DNA of 18,828 bases, taken from Candidatus Helarchaeota archaeon (lineage in GTDB: Archaea; Asgardarchaeota; Lokiarchaeia; Helarchaeales; HEL-GB-A). Below are positions 14,115 to 18,828 of the stretch, in pieces. Under the pieces are notes generated by a model. It ran no database searches and was not told the origin of the DNA. It saw nothing but the letters and a program-made list of their open reading frames with translations. The position numbers and the translations under genes were made by a program. The first letter of the stretch is position 1; every line of letters starts with the position of its first letter. The stretch covers positions 1 through 18,828 of the forward strand of contig JABXJT010000093.1 in the NCBI GenBank assembly GCA_013375455.1, read 5' to 3'.

Positions 14115-14999
14115 CTAGAGGCTCCGTTCAAATTTTTTGAGCAAATTCTTAATTCTACTAATCTTATTTTTATACCTTTGTTCAGCATTTGCATCTTCTG
14201 TGTCACGCGCTGGCGATTTTACAATAGATGGGGGTTGCGGAACTTGAGGCGGAAGCGCTGGTGATGACGGAAGTGGGGGGCGCGGCGGTTGAGGCCCCGG
14301 TGCTTGGGGTTGGGGCGCTTGAGGTTTTATTAAATACATCTTCGTTATGAATAGATTGAACCACACTTCAAGCATTTCCACAATTTCTAGCTTCCCAAGC
14401 CGCTTGTACTCATTAACAATTTGGGTAAACTCTTCTACTGCCTTGCGATGATCACCTTTAATGAATCGCTTTATTATTTTTTGGGTGCGATAGCTTAATA
14501 ATTGCTCCTCAAGCTCAGGATCCGTCTCAAGTCGCTCAGATAAGGGGCGATCTCTTTCCTCCTCCTCTAATTTCTTTCCAAGAAACTCATACATCCAATC
14601 TTCAATTGTTTTAGCACGTTCTTCCATTTTTAAATTACGGAATTCCTCAATGATGTTGAGAAGTTCTTCTACCGCAGCATCAGTTTTCCCTTGAATAAAT
14701 CTACGGATCGCTTTTTTAGAGCGTGCTTCTAAAACTTGCACGATTTTCTGTTCCTCTGGCTGTGGCGGTTCTTCTTTCCCAATTATTTCTGGTCGAAACT
14801 CCGCCATAAATTCATTTAACGTAATCTGGAGAATTTCAGCCTTATGATGCAAGTTCAAGCGTCTATATTCATCAATAATATCCTTCAATTCTTCAATAGC
14901 CTCTTCAGCTTTTCCGCTCACAAGGCGTCTGACAACCTTCTTCTCCAATCCCGCTAAAATTTCAACTCTTTTTATCTTTTCTTTCTCAGATATATTCAT
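14115..14999 (-). CDS. Protein of tandem helical repeats with proline-rich linker and basic C-terminal helix
   Basis: This 294-residue protein holds three repeats of about 50-55 residues. Each begins KK(V/A/I)-(V/I)-(R/K)RF-(I/V)-x-G and continues AxEEL..I(I/V)(D/E/N)EY(R/K)RL, seen near residues 20-70, 93-145 and 172-222. The pattern suggests two-helix hairpins of TPR- or MIT-like type. A linker of about 45 residues very rich in Pro and Gln follows, then a basic amphipathic helix (KNKISRIKNLLKKFERSL). Such a layout fits a scaffold or adaptor. The frame extends upstream to an ATT at 15059 with GGGAG six bases before it; the added 20 residues (LENYEGALDHIIKL) look like part of a fourth repeat. 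I recognise no named family. Confidence 0.78.
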   Translation of the reverse strand: MNISEKEKIKRVEILAGLEKKVVRRLVSGKAEEAIEELKDIIDEYRRLNLHHKAEILQITLNEFMAEFRPEIIGKEEPPQPEEQKIVQVLEARSKKAIRRFIQGKTDAAVEELLNIIEEFRNLKMEERAKTIEDWMYEFLGKKLEEEERDRPLSERLETDPELEEQLLSYRTQKIIKRFIKGDHRKAVEEFTQIVNEYKRLGKLEIVEMLEVWFNLFITKMYLIKPQAPQPQAPGPQPPRPPLPSSPALPPQVPQPPSIVKSPARDTEDANAEQRYKNKISRIKNLLKKFERSL

Positions 15000-15283
15000 T
15001 AGTTTAATTATATGATCTAAAGCACCCTCATAGTTCTCCAGCTTGATTGTCTGAAGAATATCATTCTCCCAATCATTACTTGCTGAACTATTTTTCCGTG
15101 AATTCGTTCAAGGACCTCCAGCAGTCGAAGTTATATTCGGAAATGACAGATTCATTGGAAGAATGAAGAGGGTGTTTTTTATAGTTTATGATTTGGTGTC
15201 CTTTACAAAATGTTAGCGTAATATTATTATTGGAAAAAAGAATTTACTTTATCCAACTTTAAACAAAGAGAATCATGGGATGA

Positions 15284-15493
15284 ATGATGGATAGCGAACA
15301 AGTTCTAAAATTTTTGAGTGTAATAATTTTTCTTGCTGGAATAATCTGTCTAGGTGGAGTAGTTTATTATCTTCTTTGGGGAGATTGGATGCTTCTTGGC
15401 TGGGCCCATTTTTTTACTTGGTTAATAATTATCGGGGTACCTTGTCTCATCATTGGTTTATTAATGGTTAACAAATATCTGAAATCTTCCTAA
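15284..15493 (+). CDS. Small two-helix membrane protein
   Basis: A protein of 69 residues with helices at about 9-31 (FLSVIIFLAGIICLGGVVYY) and 40-61 (WAHFFTWLIIIGVPCLIIGL). It starts at ATG 15284, with GGGATGA just upstream. Its general build resembles the 83-residue protein at 13829, but I see no sequence repeat that would make them clear paralogs. It converges on the V4R-like gene, with 16 bases between the stops. The function is unknown. Confidence 0.6.
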   Translation: MMDSEQVLKFLSVIIFLAGIICLGGVVYYLLWGDWMLLGWAHFFTWLIIIGVPCLIIGLLMVNKYLKSS

Positions 15494-15509
15494 TTTTCTT
15501 TAATTAACC

Positions 15510-16145
15510 TTAAAACTTTGGCTCGAATTTTATTTCTATTTCGCCGTATGGATCTCCCCGGAGAAGACATTTCGTTTCTTTTGCCTCAACCATTGTGTAT
15601 GGAGTTTCTATGTAACTCCAAGCTTGTTGAATGATTGTACCAAAGAGCGTGGCTAAAATGTTACCGTAGTTATTTTCACCTAAATCTTCTTTTTTAATAT
15701 CTGTAACGCTACTACACAAGATACAAGAAATCCCCTTAGTACGAATAATGAACTTCCCACTTCCATCTTCATTATAAATTATCATGGGGTAATGGAAAGT
15801 CTTTTTAAAATTCCCTCCAATCATTCCATAAATCAGTGCGTGAATTGTAAAAGGACCATCTCTGATATCTCTAGATAGTGTATAACTCATCGAAACGCCC
15901 ATCATTATGGGTTCATGGAGGAGATTCGTGATTACTTCATTGGCCGTGACTTGAATTTGAGCTAAAAATTCATTTAGGGCGTCATCTAAATTACCAGTGA
16001 CTTCTTCATATTGGCGAATTACCGCTCTGAGCATTAAATTAACCCCTAACACGTTAACTTTCTCGGATTTGCGATAGTAAATTCGTTTCCCCAAACCGAT
16101 GAGAAGCTTTCTAAACCAACTTAATTTTTGAACCCCTGACATCAT
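15510..16145 (-). CDS. V4R-like (Bet3-fold) protein, second of a pair
   Basis: This 211-residue soluble protein ends with the V4R-type pattern: a helix (LATLFGTIIQQAWSYIETPY) then a strand with GDPYGEIEIKF, matching the GDPHCEHVIE end of its upstream neighbour. A Cys pair (SCILCSS) precedes the final helix, as in V4R members that bind metals or ligands. The V4R domain shares its fold with the Bet3 subunits of the eukaryotic TRAPP complex. The start ATG pair is one base beyond the stop of the neighbour gene; GAGGTGA overlaps that stop, so the two proteins are made together and may pair. The family call rests on pattern and context. Confidence 0.6.
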   Translation of the reverse strand: MMSGVQKLSWFRKLLIGLGKRIYYRKSEKVNVLGVNLMLRAVIRQYEEVTGNLDDALNEFLAQIQVTANEVITNLLHEPIMMGVSMSYTLSRDIRDGPFTIHALIYGMIGGNFKKTFHYPMIIYNEDGSGKFIIRTKGISCILCSSVTDIKKEDLGENNYGNILATLFGTIIQQAWSYIETPYTMVEAKETKCLLRGDPYGEIEIKFEPKF

Positions 16146-16146
16146 A

Positions 16147-16659
16147 TCACCTCGCTATTTCAATCACATGTTCGCAATGTGGATCTCCCGTATTTATTGA
16201 TTTTATCGTTTGAACTTTATATGAGGGTAAGGGTGAAATTTTTGAAATGTGTTCCAAGCAGGCGTCAAAGTATCCGCCGATGGACGCGCAGGGTATGTCT
16301 AAACCTTCTAAGACAGTTTCAGGGTCACACAGGCCACACTTCTTATCAATCACATGGTAGAAAATTCTATGTTTCCCCTTAATTACTTTCACTTTGACGT
16401 TCTTTGTCGTGTTCCACATCAATTTATAAAATTTATATATCATCTTTTTAACATCTGTTGTTTTTGGATTGAACAAGTTCATGAATCCGCGCCCGACTTC
16501 TTGCCCAACCTGAAATAACCGCTCCCTAGCTCCTTCAGCCCCTACTTTCTCATTCAAAAAGGCAATCACACTAGGATAATACATCTTAATGAGTAAATTC
16601 CCAACGTATATCTTGCTGTGAAGCTTTAAGATATCAGTTTTATCCATCAATTTCGCCAT
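16147..16659 (-). CDS. V4R-domain protein (4-vinyl reductase / Bet3 fold), first of a pair
   Basis: This 170-residue protein ends GDPHCEHVIEIAR, the signature close of V4R domains, which bind small molecules, metals or lipids and are structurally related to TRAPP Bet3 subunits. Earlier cysteines (KKCGLCDPET, IPCASIGGYFDACLEHI) could form a metal site together with the terminal Cys-His. The N-terminal half is helical (KLHSKIYVGNLLIKMYYPSV). The start ATG has GAGGGTG eight bases upstream. Its stop is followed after one base by the second V4R-like gene. Possible roles are ligand sensing or membrane-trafficking-like scaffolding; the sequence does not decide. Confidence 0.75.
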   Translation of the reverse strand: MAKLMDKTDILKLHSKIYVGNLLIKMYYPSVIAFLNEKVGAEGARERLFQVGQEVGRGFMNLFNPKTTDVKKMIYKFYKLMWNTTKNVKVKVIKGKHRIFYHVIDKKCGLCDPETVLEGLDIPCASIGGYFDACLEHISKISPLPSYKVQTIKSINTGDPHCEHVIEIAR

Positions 16660-16770
16660 TTACGCTACACCCTCGTAATGGAATTCCCAATTTTTGTATT
16701 TTAAAGTATAATACGCTTCTACTATTTCAAAGTTTAGTTGAAGGAATATAATAAAATCTTTCTAATGTGA

Positions 16771-17673
16771 TTACAAATTAGCAAGTTCTCGTTCAAAGAG
16801 CGTCATTAGATCAGTGAGACCATTTTTCTGAAGAACTACTTGAATGGTATTTCTGATAACATGTATGAAGTCATAATTTTCCCCTTTAAATTCTGACTTC
16901 ATTTTGCGATATTCCTCCAAAAAAGCTTCCTTTAGGCTCTGAAATTTTTTTGTTACGGTTTGTAGAATTTTTAACCCCACTATAATTCTTTTTCGTGCTA
17001 TTTCTGCATTTACTTTTCCTATTCGGGCTTTATTCAGCTGAATTTTAATAAATTTTTCCGTTGTGATTATTTCTTCCTCAAGAAATGGCCGCTCTACTAA
17101 GGGTAGTCGAATTTCGGTCAAAAATTTGAAATTCGTTTCGAGAAAATGTTCTACTAAATACGTGATGGCGTACGTGATGGTTTCCTGTAAAGGGATGAGA
17201 TCTTTATTTAGGGTATAAAGGAGAAAAGCGGTAACATTTTTTTCTTTGTTCAGAGTGTATTTTTCGTGATAGTCATCCCTAGCACTAGTATAAACCTTAG
17301 AGATTATAGTATCCTTATGTAGATAACGTTCAAACCGTTCATGCGCTGCAGTAGCCAATAATTCTTTTAACGTGTAATCGTGATTTTGATTTTCAACATA
17401 AGATCGCGGAAGGGAAAATGGAATGTACCCCGGAACATCGGGATCCTTCAAATTTATAGCGCCGGTAACAAGGAATATGGGTATTCTGCTGGGAGGAAGT
17501 TCATGGTGAATGCTTCGGTACAGTTCTTCAAAATCCTCAAAAGCAATTACATTCATTTCATATTTTTCCGAAGTTGCGGGAAGGTTTAACAACTCATTAG
17601 TGAATCGCGTTAATTCTATCATGGTTTTTTTAATTTCATCTTCGGTTTTTTGTGCTTGTATTGCGAGTTCCAT
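16771..17673 (-). CDS. Uncharacterised helical protein, possibly starting at CTG 17724
   Basis: I do not recognise this 300-residue soluble protein. It is mostly helical and charged, with a central AAHERFERYLHKDTI segment that is not a true HExxH zinc site, and a long helical C-terminus (RMKSEF-type residues to FERELANL). The ATG at 17673 lacks a ribosome binding site. The frame runs 17 codons further up as VKIGFLQFHSGVFKKL to a CTG at 17724, which has GGGGAGG (17731-17737) six bases before it. That start would put the gene 35 bases after the split-barrel flavoprotein gene, in one operon. The extended N-terminus reads like a real beta strand and helix. Confidence 0.7.
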   Translation of the reverse strand: MELAIQAQKTEDEIKKTMIELTRFTNELLNLPATSEKYEMNVIAFEDFEELYRSIHHELPPSRIPIFLVTGAINLKDPDVPGYIPFSLPRSYVENQNHDYTLKELLATAAHERFERYLHKDTIISKVYTSARDDYHEKYTLNKEKNVTAFLLYTLNKDLIPLQETITYAITYLVEHFLETNFKFLTEIRLPLVERPFLEEEIITTEKFIKIQLNKARIGKVNAEIARKRIIVGLKILQTVTKKFQSLKEAFLEEYRKMKSEFKGENYDFIHVIRNTIQVVLQKNGLTDLMTLFERELANL

Positions 17674-17759
17674 AAGTTTTTTAAATACACCAGAATGAAA
17701 CTGCAGAAATCCGATTTTAACCAGCTTATTCCTCCCCTTTCAACTCGTTAAGGAAAATA

Positions 17760-18203
17760 TCACAACTCCAACCGTTGTAATCTATCGTAACCTTGTTTGA
17801 CAAAATCGTAATCCAGCAATTCTATTATTTCAGGAATGATCTTCAGGATTAACTTACGCTTTCCACGAACGATTTTTTGGGCACGGGGAAACTCCGCATC
17901 GCCTTCTTTCAAAAGAACCACGTGATCCTTCCCGGATGCCGTTATCTGCATTCCTTGAACCTTTCCTTCCTTCAATGGCGTGTAGATTCCTATGCTTACA
18001 ATCGGATTTTCTTCAATATTTTTCACTTTCCGCCCACGAGAAAGACCCATATATATATTAAAACCATTTTTTTCCCTATAATATTCCATTGGTGTCGCTC
18101 TAGGTATGTTATTGCTACACGTGCATAATACCAATTCTTCCCGTTTTTTCAAAAATGCGAGGATTTCCTCTTTCACCTCGTCCTCCGGCATTTTTTTTTC
18201 CAT
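17760..18203 (-). CDS. Pyridoxamine 5'-phosphate oxidase-like (split-barrel FMN-binding) protein
   Basis: About 147 residues. The pattern ELVLCTCSNNIPRATPMEYY, then FNIYMGLSRGRKVKNIEENP and VSIGIYTPL, is that of the PNPOx-like split beta-barrel family, which binds FMN, F420 or heme. It is shorter than true PdxH and lacks its C-terminal signature, so pyridoxal phosphate synthesis is unlikely; a small flavin- or F420-dependent reductase is more probable. I choose ATG 18203, since GAAGGTG (18211-18217) is seven bases upstream; ATG 18230 is possible but has no ribosome binding site. The gene heads a likely operon with the unknown helical protein downstream. Confidence 0.82.
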   Translation of the reverse strand: MEKKMPEDEVKEEILAFLKKREELVLCTCSNNIPRATPMEYYREKNGFNIYMGLSRGRKVKNIEENPIVSIGIYTPLKEGKVQGMQITASGKDHVVLLKEGDAEFPRAQKIVRGKRKLILKIIPEIIELLDYDFVKQGYDRLQRLEL

Positions 18204-18324
18204 TATTAAGCACCTTCGAGTCTTTACCAATAAGGTATTTTTTCTGATTCTTATTTTTTAGGGAAGAAAAAATTTGGAAAAAACTGGAGTGATAAGAAAG
18301 GGTGGAAAAATCTATTGAACTACC

Positions 18325-18588
18325 CTAAGTAGAATTAGAGTCTTCATTTGAGCTGTTTTCCTGAGGCCTGAAAAGGAGATCATTAATAAACTCGCAGCAA
18401 AAACCGTTACTGAAGCAGTATCCCTCGCAGTTCTTAACATGCACGGAATGGTAATCCAGCAGACAGAAATGCCGTTTATCCTCTACGTAGAAGGGACATT
18501 CATCCTTTTCTGAATCGTACTGCTCGAGCAACGCTTTGATCCTGTGCTCCGAAATCGTGGGATGGTATTTAATGGTATTTTTTTTCAT
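18325..18588 (-). CDS. Small cysteine-rich protein of unknown function
   Basis: A protein of 87 residues with seven cysteines in its middle: ECPFYVEDKRHFC, then VKNCEGYCFSNGFCCEF. The spacing CxxxCxxxxxCC after two widely separated cysteines suggests a metal or iron-sulfur site, or a disulfide-rich fold, and there is no signal peptide. The N-terminus is basic and helical (EHRIKALLEQYDSEKDE) and the C-terminus acidic and Asn/Ser-rich. GGAG precedes the ATG by about nine bases. I see no close match to a named family. Confidence 0.6.
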   Translation of the reverse strand: MKKNTIKYHPTISEHRIKALLEQYDSEKDECPFYVEDKRHFCLLDYHSVHVKNCEGYCFSNGFCCEFINDLLFRPQENSSNEDSNST

Positions 18589-18673
18589 TCATTATAACTC
18601 CGATTATTACTAGTAGCTATGATTCTTCCTTTAAAAGACTAAGTGAAAAAAATGGAGCACCCCTTATCTGAAA

Positions 18674-18688
18674 TCAAAAAAAGAAATA
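18674..18688 (-). terminator. Possible T-rich terminator
   Basis: Just past the stop of the last minus-strand gene, the minus strand reads TTTCTTTTTTTGATTT. This fits the T-tract that ends transcription in archaea. No stem is needed or clear. Confidence 0.35.
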
Positions 18689-18695
18689 GAGCGGT

Positions 18696-18828
18696 TTAGA
18701 GTTCTGAACCTACTGCTAGACCAACGATGGCGCCGATTAAAAGGAATGCTGGATCTAAGAACATGAAATGGCTGGCTAGCGCAAAAGTAGTGCTTCCATA
18801 CAAATCAACATAGCTCCCGCCGATGATG
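18696..18828 (-). CDS. Membrane protein, C-terminal end (cut by window edge)
   Basis: The visible 43 residues read IIGGSYVDLYGSTTFALASH, then FMFLDPAFLLIGAIVGLAVG and SEL before the stop at 18696. The Gly- and Ala-rich hydrophobic end is a membrane helix. The gene begins outside the window, so neither length nor family can be judged. Confidence 0.55.
   Translation of the reverse strand, partial: IIGGSYVDLYGSTTFALASHFMFLDPAFLLIGAIVGLAVGSEL

Noticed and set aside
15105..15170. Minus-strand ATG frame MNLSFPNITSTAGGP followed by TGA, in frame with the repeat protein; possible selenocysteine
   Set aside because: No selenocysteine-insertion structure was recognised, the residues around the TGA look non-coding, and the ATT with GGGAG downstream explains the start better.
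15058..15210. Plus-strand open frame reading PPAVEVIFGNDRFIGRMKRV, ending at a TAG near 15208
   Set aside because: It begins just after an in-frame TGA, has no start codon with a ribosome binding site, and overlaps the better-supported minus-strand extension of the repeat protein. I take it as chance or a worn remnant.
17300..17345. HExxH-like zinc protease motif in the 16771-17673 protein
   Set aside because: The residues are HERFERYLH, which do not have the HExxH spacing.

Overview
The window most likely comes from an archaeon. Several upstream regions carry TATA-like boxes, and two genes have one about 26 bases before a start codon. GGTGA/GGAGG ribosome binding sites are common. There is a VapB/AbrB antitoxin, a two-domain Lrp-like regulator and V4R-type proteins. 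A seven-to-eight-helix membrane protein with a longin/roadblock-like soluble domain, two adjacent V4R (Bet3-fold) proteins and a MutS of bacterial type would suit an Asgard-group genome. That lineage call is inference and cannot be proved from the window alone.

Layout. 1-2483: the 5' part of mutS (minus strand) diverges from a PurN-like formyltransferase, which converges on a membrane-embedded M28 peptidase. 2470-5079: a scarred region bounded by two 107-base direct repeats. Each repeat holds a complete promoter, ribosome binding site and first five codons of the M28 gene. Between them lies a vapBC toxin-antitoxin locus whose vapC has been split by a TnpB transposon of IS605/IS1341 type. The two vapC pieces can be rejoined in frame at a TTAC site. 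5130-7147: a translationally coupled pair, a multi-winged-helix protein and a membrane protein with a longin-like domain. 7290-9526: a two-cluster ferredoxin and a phytoene-dehydrogenase-like FAD enzyme, divergent from an Lrp/AsnC regulator with an appended cysteine cluster.

9621-13626: four plus-strand genes, comprising an unknown cytosolic protein, a small membrane-anchored OB-like protein, a DUF457/YdjM-type membrane hydrolase, and a seven-helix protein with a large extracellular sialidase-like beta-propeller. 13829-15493: two small two-helix membrane proteins flank a minus-strand protein of tandem helical repeats with a proline-rich linker. 15510-16659: a tight pair of V4R-domain proteins. 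16771-18203: a split-barrel flavin-binding protein followed by an unknown helical protein. 18325-18828: a small cysteine-rich protein and the 3' end of a membrane protein.

The most notable points are the vapC::TnpB insertion, whose predicted guide would match the empty vapC site; the duplicated promoter-plus-start repeat; three genes that may begin at ATT or CTG codons placed behind strong ribosome binding sites; and the M28 peptidase whose membrane helices interrupt its catalytic core.
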